64,000 nt of DNA, taken from Natronospira bacteriovora (lineage in GTDB: Bacteria > Pseudomonadota > Gammaproteobacteria > Natronospirales > Natronospiraceae). The stretch is taken from NCBI RefSeq assembly GCF_030848495.1, contig NZ_JAVDDT010000001.1:517902-581901 (forward strand), given 5' to 3'. Shown here one piece after another: positions 29,147 to 38,615 of the stretch. The position numbers were made by a program, and so were the translations under genes. How positions within the stretch are numbered: the first letter of the stretch is position 1; the number at the start of each line of letters is the position of its first letter. The notes under the pieces are model-generated. The model was not told the DNA's origin, made no database searches, and was given only the letters and a program-made list of their open reading frames with translations.

Positions 29147-30292
29147 ATGATTTCATGCGTTCGCTCTGTTGTTCCGGCCCTGCTGGCCGCACTCGTTCTC
29201 GTCGCCGGGCCGGCCCTGTCCAGTCCGATCCCTTCCGCCCCGTCCGTGGATGCGGAAAGCTATGTCTTGATGGATTATCACAGTGGCCGCGTACTGGCCG
29301 AGAAGGATCCCGAAAAGGTGGTCGAGCCGGCCAGCATCACCAAGGTCATGACAGGCTATGTGGTCTTCAATTCCCTGCGCACCGGCAGCATCGCGCTCGA
29401 TGATGAAGTCATGGTCAGTGAACGCGCCTGGCGCATGCCCGGATCGCGCATGTTCATCGAGGTGGGACGGCGTGTTTCCGTGGAAGATTTGCTCCAGGGC
29501 ATGATCATCCAGTCCGGCAACGACGCCAGCGTTGCGCTGGCCGAACACGTGGCCGGTTCCGAGGCTGCCTTCGTGGACCTCATGAATCAGTACGCTCAAC
29601 GTCTGGGCATGGAGAACACCAGCTACGCCAATGCCACCGGCCTGCCGGACGAAAGCCAGTACACCACGGCCATCGATACTGCCCGGCTTACCCGGGCACT
29701 GATTCAGGAATTTCCGCAGTACTACAGCTGGTATTCGGATCGGGAATTCACCTTCAACGGCATTCGCCAGAATAATCGCAATACCCTGTTGTGGCGCGAT
29801 GATTCCGTGGACGGAGTCAAGACCGGCCATACCAGCTCCGCCGGCTACTGCCTGGTCACGTCCGCCGAGCGCAATGACAGTCGCCTGATTTCGGTGGTCA
29901 TGGGGTCGAGCAGCGAACGCTCTCGTGCCGATGCCAGCCAGTCCCTGCTCAATTACGGTTTTCGCTTCTTCGAGACCCACCGCCTCTACACGGCCGGTGA
30001 AAGCCTGGCTGAAGAGCGGATCTGGGGTGGTGCCCGCGATTACCTGAACCTGGGCGTGAACGAGGATCTTTTCGTCACCATCCCCCGAGGCACCTACCGT
30101 GATCTGGATCCCGTCCTGAATCTGCGCGGCCGCCTGGATGCGCCCATTTCGGCGGGAGACCCGGTGGGCAAGGTCAGGGTACGGCTCAATGACGACGTGA
30201 TTGCCGAGCGCGAAGTGCATGCCCTGGAGGACATTCAGTCTGGCAGCCTCTGGCAGCGCATGGTCGATCGCGTGAAGCTGTTCTTCGACTGA
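29147..30292 (+). CDS. dacA: D-alanyl-D-alanine carboxypeptidase (PBP5/6-like)
   Basis: DacA trims the terminal D-Ala from pentapeptide stems. The 381-residue protein has a cleavable signal peptide ending near ALSSP. The motifs are PASITKVMTG (S63-x-x-K66), QSGNDAS (S123-G-N) and VKTGHTSSAG (K-T-G). The PBP5 C-terminal beta domain follows, and the last helix (LWQRMVDRVKLFFD) is amphipathic for membrane anchoring. It lies two bases before the aminotransferase gene. Confidence 0.95.
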   Translation: MISCVRSVVPALLAALVLVAGPALSSPIPSAPSVDAESYVLMDYHSGRVLAEKDPEKVVEPASITKVMTGYVVFNSLRTGSIALDDEVMVSERAWRMPGSRMFIEVGRRVSVEDLLQGMIIQSGNDASVALAEHVAGSEAAFVDLMNQYAQRLGMENTSYANATGLPDESQYTTAIDTARLTRALIQEFPQYYSWYSDREFTFNGIRQNNRNTLLWRDDSVDGVKTGHTSSAGYCLVTSAERNDSRLISVVMGSSSERSRADASQSLLNYGFRFFETHRLYTAGESLAEERIWGGARDYLNLGVNEDLFVTIPRGTYRDLDPVLNLRGRLDAPISAGDPVGKVRVRLNDDVIAEREVHALEDIQSGSLWQRMVDRVKLFFD

Positions 30293-30294
30293 TC

Positions 30295-31176
30295 ATGGCG
30301 ATCCCCCACGAAACAGCCTGGCTCAACGGCGAATTCCTTCCGCTTCAGGAAGCCAGAATTTCACCACTGGATCGGGGTTTCCTCTTCGGTGACGGCATCT
30401 ACGAAGTGGTGCCGATCTATGACGGACAGCCCTTCGAACTGGAGGCCCATCTGGATCGCCTCGAATACAGCCTGGGGGAAATCCGCCTGCGCAACCCCCT
30501 GAGCCGGGCTCAGTGGCGATCCATGATTGCCGAACTGGTCGAGCGAAACGGGGGCGGTGACCAGACGGTGTATTTCCAGATCACCCGGGGTGCTGATTCC
30601 CAGCGCGACCACGGATTCCCGGATCCTGACCTGGCCCCCACCTGCTTTGCCATGAGCAGCCCCCTGGCGCCGGCCCCTGCCCGTTTCGCCAGCGACGGAG
30701 CCCGCGCACATCTGGTGGAGGACATTCGCTGGCGACGCTGTGACATCAAGGCCACCGGCTTGCTGGCCAACGCCATGGCAAAGCAGGCCGCCCGCGACGC
30801 CGGCGCCGATGAAGCCCTGCTGCACCGGGACGGCCAACTGATCGAGGGCAGCTCCATGACCCTGTTTCTGGTTGAGAATGGTGCCCTGCTGACGCCGCCG
30901 AAAGGCCCGTCGATATTGCCGGGCATCACCCGGGACGTGGTCATCAATCTGGCACGTGACCTGGGCGTGGCTGTGGAAGAGGCCCCGCTGGCCATGACAC
31001 GGCTGCAAAGCTGTGATGAACTCTGGTTCACCAGCTCCAGCCGCGAGATCATGCCGGTGACGCAGGTGGATGGCATTACCATTGGTGACGGTCGCCCTGG
31101 CCCGGTCTGGCAACGTTTCCAACAGACTCTCTCGGAAAGAACCCGTGTGCAGTCGAGTACGGTGAAGGTTTCATGA
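30295..31176 (+). CDS. dat: D-amino-acid aminotransferase (branched-chain/Dat family)
   Basis: This 293-residue fold-type IV PLP enzyme probably interconverts D-alanine and D-glutamate. DRGFLFGDGIYEVVPIYDG is the family N-terminal signature, DIKATGLLANAMAKQ holds the Schiff-base lysine, and EGSSMTLFLVENG and LPGITRDVVINLA bind the cofactor phosphate. IlvE or 4-amino-4-deoxychorismate lyase relatives share this fold. The operon position after dacA favours a D-amino-acid role. It overlaps the ybeD start by four bases. Confidence 0.82.
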   Translation: MAIPHETAWLNGEFLPLQEARISPLDRGFLFGDGIYEVVPIYDGQPFELEAHLDRLEYSLGEIRLRNPLSRAQWRSMIAELVERNGGGDQTVYFQITRGADSQRDHGFPDPDLAPTCFAMSSPLAPAPARFASDGARAHLVEDIRWRRCDIKATGLLANAMAKQAARDAGADEALLHRDGQLIEGSSMTLFLVENGALLTPPKGPSILPGITRDVVINLARDLGVAVEEAPLAMTRLQSCDELWFTSSSREIMPVTQVDGITIGDGRPGPVWQRFQQTLSERTRVQSSTVKVS

Positions 31177-31448
31177 AGGATATCGACGAGAACAACACCC
31201 CCCTGGAATTTCCCTGCGACTTTCCGCTCAAGATCATGGGCCGGGACGAAGACGGCTTTCGCGAGCACGTCATTGCCATCATCAGCCAGAAGGCCGGCGC
31301 TGACGCCGTGGTGGGCATTCGTGACCGGGAAAGCAAGGGCGGGCGCTTCATTTCCCTCACGGTGACCGTACGGGCCGAAAGCCGCCCTCAGCTGGATGAC
31401 ATCTACCGGGAACTGCACGCCTCCGATCGCGTGCTGATGACCCTCTGA
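31173..31448 (+). CDS. ybeD: YbeD/DUF493 family protein
   Basis: The 91-residue protein is the conserved small ferredoxin-like-fold protein between dacA and lip[14 protein letters not shown] and [26 protein letters not shown] are typical, and it ends VLMTL. The function is not established; a link to lipoate metabolism is suggested by gene order only. It overlaps the upstream gene by ATGA and lies 11 bases before lipB. Confidence 0.9.
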   Translation: MKDIDENNTPLEFPCDFPLKIMGRDEDGFREHVIAIISQKAGADAVVGIRDRESKGGRFISLTVTVRAESRPQLDDIYRELHASDRVLMTL

Positions 31449-31459
31449 AACGGCGAAAA

Positions 31460-32110
31460 ATGGCGTCTACCGCGACCACCAGTCAGGACATCCCGCCACC
31501 GGAATTCCGGGAGCTGGGCCGGCGTGATTTCGACCCCGTGTGGGAAGAGATGAAGCAGTGGACCCTCGCCCGCAGCGGCGATGAAAGCGACCGCATCTGG
31601 CAAGTGGAACACCCCCCGGTCTTCACCCTGGGGCTGGCCGGCAAGCGCGAGCATGTACTGGCACCGGGTGATATCCCGGTCATCGACATCGACCGCGGCG
31701 GCCAGGTGACCTATCACGGCCCCGGGCAGCTGGTGGTCTACCCCCTGATCAACCTGCGCCGGCTGAAACTCGGTGTACGCGCCCTGGTGGAAGCCCTGGA
31801 ACAGGCCGTCATCGACACCCTGGCCGGATACGGTATTGATGCGGCCAATCGCCGCGATGCCCCCGGCGTCTACGTGGAAGGCCGCAAGATCGCCGCCCTC
31901 GGCCTGCGGGTACGCAACGGCTGCACCTACCACGGCCTGGCCTTCAACGTGAACATGGATCTGGAACCCTTCCAGCGCATCAACCCCTGCGGCTATGAAG
32001 GCCTGGAAGTGACCCAGGTCACCGACCTCGGCGGCCCCGCCGACCCCATGACCGTATGGCGGGACCTGCAGCCGCATTTGCTGCGTCGCCTGGGTTATCC
32101 GACCCCCTAG
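31460..32110 (+). CDS. lipB: Octanoyltransferase LipB
   Basis: LipB transfers octanoate from octanoyl-ACP to the lipoyl domain lysine. The 216-residue protein has [26 protein letters not shown] with the catalytic lysine (K143) and NPCGYEG with the acyl-thioester cysteine (C177). Length is normal. LipA usually follows lipB, but here a hexamer-repeat region and an unrelated convergent gene come next. Confidence 0.95.
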   Translation: MASTATTSQDIPPPEFRELGRRDFDPVWEEMKQWTLARSGDESDRIWQVEHPPVFTLGLAGKREHVLAPGDIPVIDIDRGGQVTYHGPGQLVVYPLINLRRLKLGVRALVEALEQAVIDTLAGYGIDAANRRDAPGVYVEGRKIAALGLRVRNGCTYHGLAFNVNMDLEPFQRINPCGYEGLEVTQVTDLGGPADPMTVWRDLQPHLLRRLGYPTP

Positions 32111-32128
32111 CCCAACGAGCCAAGGCTC

Positions 32129-32302
32129 TCGTAGTCGTAATCGTTGTCGTAATCGGCTTTTCGACAGCAGCAACAAGCCCCGGGCAGCAATCCGCAAACG
32201 AAAAGACGAACACCTCGCAGCCTCAGGTTTTTTCGTAATCGTAATCGGCTTTTCGAACGGAGCGAGGAATCAAAATCCGATTACGATTACGACTACGATC
32301 AC
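32129..32302. repeat. Hexamer-armed palindromic element 3 (compound)
   Basis: This spacer contains two hexamer tracts. At 32129-32165 TCGTAATCGTTGTCGTAATC leads into GGCTTTTCGA. At 32233-32300 a full palindrome has arms CGTAATCGTAATCGGC and CCGATTACGATTACG around the core CGAACGGAGCGAGGAATC. The same core occurs inverted at 33.1 kb. The right arm continues to the DUF429 stop codon. Element 3 therefore looks like two copies or one copy interrupted by about 65 bases (32166-32228). Confidence 0.82.
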
Positions 32303-33066
32303 GCCGGGGAAGGGGCGCTTCCCCGGCGTGTCCATATCCACCCTTCCTTTGCCAGGTCCTCATCCAGACGCGGTGGCGCCATGGCCTGGCCTTCCAGGAA
32401 ATCGATGCCGGCCAGGATGCAGACAGCGGCATCCAGGACATCCGCCTGGGTGCGCAGGGCCTGAGTGGCCGCTGAGTGGGCTCCGGGCAGAGCCAGTGTC
32501 TCGCCGAAGCCTTCCATGATGATATCGCGCCGCTCCAGTTCGGCGGCCGGCTTGTAGCGGCGCCAGGGCAGCTCGTGCATGCGCAGGGTGGCGGCGGGAT
32601 AGACCTCGATGACGCCACCCTCGTCCCCGGCCCCGGGATGCCAGAGCAGCGGCAGATGCCGGCGACTGTGTTCACGCACCTCGGCCAGCAGACCCAGGGC
32701 CGCCCTCGCCGTGCGGGCGATGAAATTCGCGCCCACCTCCATGGGGCGGCAACCGGTTCGTTCGTGGATGAAGCTGTCGCAGCGGCGGTGAAACAGTTCA
32801 TCCGCCCCGGGGCCAATCCCGGCCCCGGCACGGTGTTCGGCCAGTGACTGCCCCAGCGCCACCGGCCAGCCCAATGGTGCGTCAATGCAGAGCAAGGGCC
32901 GCTCGGCAGCGGATATCCATTCGGCCACCTGCTCCACCGGCACCACCTCGGCCCCGGACATGGCTTCCACCAGCACCCAGCCGGCCTCCCCCCGCACCGC
33001 GCGGGCCAGCCCGGTTTTCTCCGCCGCCGTGGCGCAATCAATCCCGATGATGCAGTCCCAGGTCAT
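32299..33066 (-). CDS. DUF429 family protein
   Basis: The 255-residue protein belongs to DUF429, an RNase H-like fold family of unknown activity. It starts IIGIDCATAAEKTGLARA, continues with LLCIDAPLGWPVALG, and has ELFHRRCDSFIHERTGCRPMEVGANFIARTA and EVYPAATLRMH. The Asp residues in the first two motifs could bind metal. Its TGA stop lies at the edge of a hexamer repeat. It stands alone between two such elements, both on the conserved murU side of lipB. Confidence 0.75.
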   Translation of the reverse strand: MTWDCIIGIDCATAAEKTGLARAVRGEAGWVLVEAMSGAEVVPVEQVAEWISAAERPLLCIDAPLGWPVALGQSLAEHRAGAGIGPGADELFHRRCDSFIHERTGCRPMEVGANFIARTARAALGLLAEVREHSRRHLPLLWHPGAGDEGGVIEVYPAATLRMHELPWRRYKPAAELERRDIIMEGFGETLALPGAHSAATQALRTQADVLDAAVCILAGIDFLEGQAMAPPRLDEDLAKEGWIWTRRGSAPSPA

Positions 33067-33096
33067 GGGCCAAACTCCCTGTCAATCTGGCAGTAC

Positions 33097-33158
33097 CCTC
33101 GTTGTCGTTGTCGGCTTTTTGATTCCTCGCTCCGTTCGATAATCCGATTACGATTACA
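33097..33158. repeat. Hexamer-armed palindromic element 4
   Basis: The left arm is CGTTGTCGTTGTCGGC and the right arm CCGATTACGATTAC. The core GATTCCTCGCTCCGTTCG is the reverse complement of the core in element 3. The right arm supplies the TAA stop codon of murU at 33156-33154. Confidence 0.85.
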
Positions 33159-33825
33159 AACTGCTCAGTTTGCGATTCAACTGCTCCAGGCGGTCGGGGG
33201 TTCCGACATCGACCCATTCGCCGGTGTGATGAATGCCCGCCACGCGGCCGGCACTGACTGCGTCACGCAGGCGGGGAGCCAAGGGCCAGGCACCCGGGGG
33301 AGCATCGGCGAACAGCTCGGGGTGATACAGGCCGATGCCGGCGAAGGTCAGGCGTGGCTCCCCCGCGGTTTCAACGCGACCGTCTCGCAGGGCGAAGTCA
33401 CCGCCGGGATTGTGCGCCGGGTTGTCCACCAGCAGCAGGCAGGCCAGGTCTTCGCGCCCCAGTTCAAGCTGCCTGAAATCGGTATCGCACCAGACGTCAC
33501 CGTTGACCACCAGGAAGGGCTCCGGCCCCAGCAATGGCAGGGCATGGCTGATGCCGCCGCCGGTTTCCAGAGCCGGCCAGCCCTCCGGCGAATAGAACAG
33601 GCGGGCACCAAGGCGGGCGCCATCGCCCAGCGCGGTTTCCAGCGTCTCACCCAGCCAGCCCAGATTGATCACAATCTCGGGCCAGCCGGCCGCTACCAGG
33701 CGCCGGATCTGGTGCTCGATCAGGGGCCTGCCATCCACTTCCAGCAACGGCTTCGGGCATCGATCCGTGAGTGGACGCATGCGTTCCCCGCGCCCGGCCG
33801 AGAGAATCATGGCTCGACGCCTCAC
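33154..33825 (-). CDS. murU: N-acetylmuramate alpha-1-phosphate uridylyltransferase
   Basis: MurU makes UDP-MurNAc directly in the fosfomycin-insensitive recycling route found in Pseudomonas and many other gram-negatives. The 223-residue nucleotidyltransferase has [16 protein letters not shown], then [16 protein letters not shown] and [11 protein letters not shown] with a metal-binding Asp. I chose the GTG at 33825 because AAGGGGAG lies seven bases upstream and it overlaps the amgK stop (GTGA). The last codons and stop are inside hexamer element 4. Confidence 0.9.
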   Translation of the reverse strand: MRRRAMILSAGRGERMRPLTDRCPKPLLEVDGRPLIEHQIRRLVAAGWPEIVINLGWLGETLETALGDGARLGARLFYSPEGWPALETGGGISHALPLLGPEPFLVVNGDVWCDTDFRQLELGREDLACLLLVDNPAHNPGGDFALRDGRVETAGEPRLTFAGIGLYHPELFADAPPGAWPLAPRLRDAVSAGRVAGIHHTGEWVDVGTPDRLEQLNRKLSSL

Positions 33826-34823
33826 GCCGATGCTCCCCTTGCCGCGCCCGGGCTCCAACGCTCGATCAGTGACTGCAGGGGCCGCAATGCCGGTTCCGCC
33901 GCGGCGGCCTGGCGCAGATAGGCAAAAAATCGCGGAACGTCGCTGAGGTAATGGGGTTTTCCGTCGCGATGAGCGATGCGGGCAAAGATGCCGATGACCT
34001 TGAGGTGCCGGTGTACCGCCATCCAGCGGCAGTCATCCAGAAAATCCGAGCGGGAATGGGGAACCGGCAGCCCGGCCGCCAGCGCCTGACGGTGGAAGCG
34101 ACTCAACCCGGCTTGCACGGTGGCGGCGGGGAAGCTGTGAAAGGCGTCCATGAACAGGCAGACCGGATCGTAACTGATGGGGCCAAGCACGGCATCCTGG
34201 AAATCGATCACCCCGGGTGCCGGGTGGGATGCCATGAGATTGCGGGGCATGAAATCCCGGTGCACGAAAACCCGGGGCTGGGCCAGGGCGCGATCACAGA
34301 GTTCCCTGAACAGGCTTTCGAGCAGCTCACGCTCCTCACCGGGCACGTCGATACCGCGCTCCCGGGCCAGATACCAGTCCGGGAAAAGGGCCAGCTCCCG
34401 CATGAGCAGATCGCGGTCGTATTCCGGCAGCCCCTCGGTCTCGGTTCCCGACTGCATGCGAACCAGGGTATCCACGGCGGCCTCCATCAGGGGCGCCGGA
34501 TCACGGTATGAGAAGGCCTCCAGATAGGTCTCCCGGCCCAGGTCCTCAAGCAGCAGAAAACCCTGGTCGATATCGGCGGCACGAATGGCCGGCACACGGA
34601 TGTCCGCCCGGGCCAGGCGCTGTGCCACATCCCGGAATGGCGCCGTGTCCTCTCGGTCGGGCGGCGCATCCATCACGATCAGGCTGCCCGACTCCAGGCC
34701 ACTGACCCGGAAATACCGCCGGAAGGACGCATCCGCCGAGGCCGGCGCGAGATGGAATGGACATTGCGGATACAAGCCTGCAAGCCAGGCTTTCAGGGCC
34801 TCCAATCTGGCATCGGCACTCAT
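33822..34823 (-). CDS. amgK: N-acetylmuramate/N-acetylglucosamine kinase
   Basis: AmgK phosphorylates MurNAc at the anomeric position, feeding MurU. The 333-residue protein is an aminoglycoside-phosphotransferase-fold kinase. [13 protein letters not shown] is the nucleotide-binding region, [15 protein letters not shown] is the catalytic loop with HRD and Asn, and [16 protein letters not shown] has the metal-binding Asp. GGGAG precedes the ATG at 34823. It is divergent from lptD, as in Pseudomonas. Confidence 0.92.
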   Translation of the reverse strand: MSADARLEALKAWLAGLYPQCPFHLAPASADASFRRYFRVSGLESGSLIVMDAPPDREDTAPFRDVAQRLARADIRVPAIRAADIDQGFLLLEDLGRETYLEAFSYRDPAPLMEAAVDTLVRMQSGTETEGLPEYDRDLLMRELALFPDWYLARERGIDVPGEERELLESLFRELCDRALAQPRVFVHRDFMPRNLMASHPAPGVIDFQDAVLGPISYDPVCLFMDAFHSFPAATVQAGLSRFHRQALAAGLPVPHSRSDFLDDCRWMAVHRHLKVIGIFARIAHRDGKPHYLSDVPRFFAYLRQAAAAEPALRPLQSLIERWSPGAARGASA

Positions 34824-35007
34824 TTGCACTCCCGTTCCCTGATGCGCTGGCCCTGGTGGCCGTTTGCCGTTGAACACCGCGGGCATTTGTGCGATTTTAC
34901 CGCGCGCTCATATCCGGTCATCATACCTGCTTGCCGCCCGAGAACCAGCCAGCCAGGCTGGGCCGTGGCTCATCGCCGAATCAGGGATCGAGGAACAGGA
35001 TCGCCCC

Positions 35008-37308
35008 GTGCAGCCAAGGCCGAAACCCGACCGTCATTGCCCGGAACCGCCGCCTGCCAGCGCCAGCTGGCTGCTGTTGCTCGTCCTGCTGCTTCCCGCG
35101 ACCACGCCGGCCATGACACTGGAACGGGAGGAGCCCCAGCCCTGGCGTCTCTGCCCCGCCTGGCCGCCGGAGCGCCCCCCCGAGACCATTGGCCCGCCAC
35201 CCACGGCCGAGACACCCGTGGACATCGAGGCGGACGAGATGGACGGGGTTCTTGAGGAGTATTTCGTCTACCGCGGTGACGTCATCCTGCGCCAGGGCAC
35301 CCGTCAATTGCGAGCGGAGGAACTGCTCTATCTGCCGCAGACACAAGAAGCGCGGGTCAGGGGAGATGTCAGCTTCCTCCAGAATGACCTGGCCTTCAGC
35401 GGCGTCGAAGCCAGCTTCGATCTGGGCAACGACAGCGGTGTCTTCGATCAGGCCGGTTTTCGCCTGCTGGATCGCCACGCGCGGGGCGAAGCCGGACAAC
35501 TGGTTCGGCAGGATGAGAACACCACCTTGCTGGAGGATCTTTTCTATACCACCTGCCCGGACGACAACCGGGACTGGGCCCTGAATGCCCGGCGCATGCA
35601 CATGGACCATGACAGCGGCCGCGGGGTGGCCCGTCACCTCTGGCTGGAGTTCAAGGGTGTGCCTTTCTTCTACAGCCCCTGGCTGAGCTTTCCGCTGGAT
35701 GATCGTCGCAAGAGCGGCTTCCTGTTCCCGGATTTCGGCCGCTCGGAACGCCATGGAACCGAGATTGCACTGCCCTTCTACTGGAACATCCATCCACAGC
35801 TGGATAGTCTGCTGACACCCCATCACCGCAGTGAGCGCGGCACCCAGCTTTACACCGAAACCCGCTACCTGACCCGCAGCACCCGTGGCAGTCTGCAGGC
35901 GGACTACCTGCCGGACGACTCGGTATTCGGTGATGACCGCTATTACCTTCAGTACCGCCAGAGCACCCGGTTGCCGGCAAACTGGCGGGTGGCTGCCAAT
36001 ATCCAGCGCGTCTCCGACACCGAGTATTTCCTGGATCTGGACGACTCGCCCGGCGCTCGATCAAGAACTCATCTGCCACAGTCACTGACCATCAGCCAGA
36101 ATACCGACTGGTATCGCTTCCAGAGTCGATTCCGCATTTTTCAGACCATTGACGACGCCATCGAAGACAGCCGCCTGCCCTACCGGGAGCTGCCGGACAT
36201 GCGCCTGGATTCCGACCTCCCCATTGGCGGCAGCGGCTTCCATGCCGAACTGGGCAATCGCTTCACCCGCTTCGAGCGCGCCGACTCCCTGGAGGCCGAC
36301 CGCCTGCACCTGCATCCGAGAATCACTGGGCGCTTCGGCACCCCGGGCTGGTTCGTTCAGCCTTCCATCGGCGGGCAATACACCCGCTACGACCTGAACA
36401 ATCCGACGGCGGAAACCCGTCGCAACAGCGGGGCCGAACTTGAACCCGGCGAAGACCGAACCCTGACCCGCAGTGCGCCTGTCTTCAGTCTCGATTCCGG
36501 GCTCATCCTCGAACGCCCTTTCGCCGATAGCCTGCATCTGCGCCAGACCCTGGAGCCACGGCTGTTCTACCTTTACGTGCCCTACCGGGATCAGAGCGCC
36601 TTCCCGCGTTTCGATACCCGCGAGATGGATTTCACTTTCGCCAGCCTGTTCATGGAAGATCGATTCATCGGTCCCGACCGCCTTGGTGACGCCAATCAGG
36701 TGGGGGTGGCCCTGACCTCGCGAGTTCTCGACAGCCGCTCGGGGCGCAGTCTGCTGACCGGCAGCCTGGGACAGATCCATCACTTCGACGACCGGGAGGT
36801 TGGTCTGGGTAGTGGCGATCCCGTCACCACCCAGCGCTCCGAGCTGGTTGGTGAAGTGCAACTGGCACCCACCGAAGCCTTCAGCGCCAGAACCACCGTC
36901 CTGTGGGATCCGGAAGATCGACAAACCCAGCGTAGCGCGATACAGTTCCAGTACCGCCCGGAAGCGCGAAAAGTCCTGAATCTTGGCTATCGCAACCGGC
37001 GCGACCGACTCGACCAGGTGGATTTTTCCTTTGCCTGGCCCATCACAGACCGCATCCGCGCCTTCGGACGCTGGAATCACTCTCTGCAGGATGACGAAAC
37101 CCTGGAACGTTTCGGCGGTCTGGAGTATGAGAGCTGTTGCTGGGCCCTTCGATTCACCACCCGGCGGCACATTTACAACCGCGATGGCGATGTGGATCGC
37201 TCCTTCATGATCCAGCTGGAGCTCAAGGGCCTCGGGGGAGTTGGCCAGACCGTGGATGATTTCCTTGACGAAAGCATCATGGGCTATGGCTATCGTGATT
37301 ACGACTGA
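35008..37308 (+). CDS. lptD: LPS-assembly protein LptD
   Basis: LptD is the outer-membrane barrel that exports LPS with LptE. The 766-residue protein has a signal peptide (SWLLLLVLLLPATTPA), an N-terminal jellyroll domain starting near DIEADEMDG, and a large C-terminal barrel rich in RxY and aromatic strands. Key cysteines needed for the two interdomain disulfides are visible: LCPAW near the start, TTCPDD, and the adjacent pair ESCCW near the end. I chose the GTG at 35008 because AGGAACAGGA precedes it at eight bases. It is the first gene of the lptD-surA-pdxA-rsmA unit. Confidence 0.95.
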   Translation: MQPRPKPDRHCPEPPPASASWLLLLVLLLPATTPAMTLEREEPQPWRLCPAWPPERPPETIGPPPTAETPVDIEADEMDGVLEEYFVYRGDVILRQGTRQLRAEELLYLPQTQEARVRGDVSFLQNDLAFSGVEASFDLGNDSGVFDQAGFRLLDRHARGEAGQLVRQDENTTLLEDLFYTTCPDDNRDWALNARRMHMDHDSGRGVARHLWLEFKGVPFFYSPWLSFPLDDRRKSGFLFPDFGRSERHGTEIALPFYWNIHPQLDSLLTPHHRSERGTQLYTETRYLTRSTRGSLQADYLPDDSVFGDDRYYLQYRQSTRLPANWRVAANIQRVSDTEYFLDLDDSPGARSRTHLPQSLTISQNTDWYRFQSRFRIFQTIDDAIEDSRLPYRELPDMRLDSDLPIGGSGFHAELGNRFTRFERADSLEADRLHLHPRITGRFGTPGWFVQPSIGGQYTRYDLNNPTAETRRNSGAELEPGEDRTLTRSAPVFSLDSGLILERPFADSLHLRQTLEPRLFYLYVPYRDQSAFPRFDTREMDFTFASLFMEDRFIGPDRLGDANQVGVALTSRVLDSRSGRSLLTGSLGQIHHFDDREVGLGSGDPVTTQRSELVGEVQLAPTEAFSARTTVLWDPEDRQTQRSAIQFQYRPEARKVLNLGYRNRRDRLDQVDFSFAWPITDRIRAFGRWNHSLQDDETLERFGGLEYESCCWALRFTTRRHIYNRDGDVDRSFMIQLELKGLGGVGQTVDDFLDESIMGYGYRDYD

Positions 37309-37323
37309 AACAATGGAACGCAA

Positions 37324-38613
37324 ATGCGCAAGATGATGATCGGCGGCCTTGCCGCCCTGCTGACGCTGACGGCATTCTCGGCCGCGGCCAACACGCCGCT
37401 GGACCGTATCGTTGCGGTGGTCAATGACGAAGTCATCCTGAACTCCGAGCTGGAAGAGCGCATGGATACCATCCGCATGCGCATGGGCGGACCCGGTGCC
37501 CAGATGCCGCCGGAGCAGGAGTTTCGCCGCCAGGTGCTTGATTACATGATTGACGAGGCGGTGCAGTTGCAGCGCGGGCGCATGGGCGGGCTGCGTGTCA
37601 GTGATGACGAGGTCAACCAGGCGCTGGCCCGGATCGCCTCCCAGAACAACGTCACCCTGGCCCAGTTGCCCGAAGTCATGGAGGCCGAGGGCCTGGATTA
37701 CGCCACCGTTCGGGAACAGATTCGCCGTGAACTCATGCAGCAGCGGGTACAGCAGCGCATGCTGCATCGTGAAGTCACCGTCTCCGATCGTGAAGTCCAG
37801 GAATTCCTGGCCGAGATGGAAGCCCGGGGCGATCTGGACAGCGAGTATCTCGTCTCTCACATCATGATTGGCACAGGCGCATCCGATGACGCGGAAGCCC
37901 TGCGGGAAGCGCGCGAAAAGGCCGAAAACGTTCATCAGCAATTGCAGGAGGGCGCCGACTTTGGCCAGATGGCCGTCACCCATTCCGACAGCCGCACCGC
38001 CCTGGAAGGCGGCGATATGGGCTGGCGCGCCGGGCCGGAACTGCCCACGGTATTCGCCGAACGGGTTGTGGGCATGAATGCCGGTGACATCACCGCCCCC
38101 TTCCGCACCTCCAGCGGTTATCACATTCTCAAGCTCCAGGATGTCCGTCGTGGTGACCAGCTCATCGTGCAGGAACGCCGCTCTCGTCACATTCTGATCC
38201 GGCCCTCGGAAGTATTGCTCCCGGAGCAGGCTCAGCTGAGGCTGGTTGATCTGCGCCGCCGCATTGTCGAAGAAGGGGAAAGCTTCTCGGAGCTGGCACG
38301 CGAACACTCCCAGGATCCCGGCTCGGCGTCCCTCGGCGGCGACCTGGGCTGGCAGACCCGTGGCCAGTTCGTTCCGGCCTTCGACCAGAAGCTGGATCAG
38401 ATGGAAATCGGCGAAATCAGTGAACCGTTCCAGACCCAGTTCGGCTTCCACATCGTGCAGCTGATGGAAACCCGGGAACGCGACCGCACCCTGGACGCAC
38501 GCCGCAACCAGGCCCAGCAGTTCATCCGCGCCCAGAAGGCCGAGGAACGCATGGATGCCTGGCTGCAGAAGCTGCGCGACGAGTCCTACATCGAAATCCG
38601 CCTCGGGGGCTGA
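37324..38613 (+). CDS. surA: Periplasmic chaperone and peptidyl-prolyl isomerase SurA
   Basis: SurA escorts outer-membrane proteins to BAM. The 429-residue protein has a signal peptide (MRKMMIGGLAALLTLTAFSAA). The N-terminal chaperone domain starts LDRIVAVVNDEVILNSELEER and continues to about 170. Two parvulin domains follow (about 175-275, with EYLVSHIMIG, and about 285-385, with RRSRHILIRP), then the C-terminal helix. It lies 15 bases after lptD, the usual arrangement. Confidence 0.96.
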   Translation: MRKMMIGGLAALLTLTAFSAAANTPLDRIVAVVNDEVILNSELEERMDTIRMRMGGPGAQMPPEQEFRRQVLDYMIDEAVQLQRGRMGGLRVSDDEVNQALARIASQNNVTLAQLPEVMEAEGLDYATVREQIRRELMQQRVQQRMLHREVTVSDREVQEFLAEMEARGDLDSEYLVSHIMIGTGASDDAEALREAREKAENVHQQLQEGADFGQMAVTHSDSRTALEGGDMGWRAGPELPTVFAERVVGMNAGDITAPFRTSSGYHILKLQDVRRGDQLIVQERRSRHILIRPSEVLLPEQAQLRLVDLRRRIVEEGESFSELAREHSQDPGSASLGGDLGWQTRGQFVPAFDQKLDQMEIGEISEPFQTQFGFHIVQLMETRERDRTLDARRNQAQQFIRAQKAEERMDAWLQKLRDESYIEIRLGG

Positions 38614-38615
38614 AC

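Noticed and set aside
36082..38451. 789-codon antisense ORF over lptD and surA
   Set aside because: Both strands are open because of high GC content; lptD and surA have complete family motifs, and the antisense product shows none.
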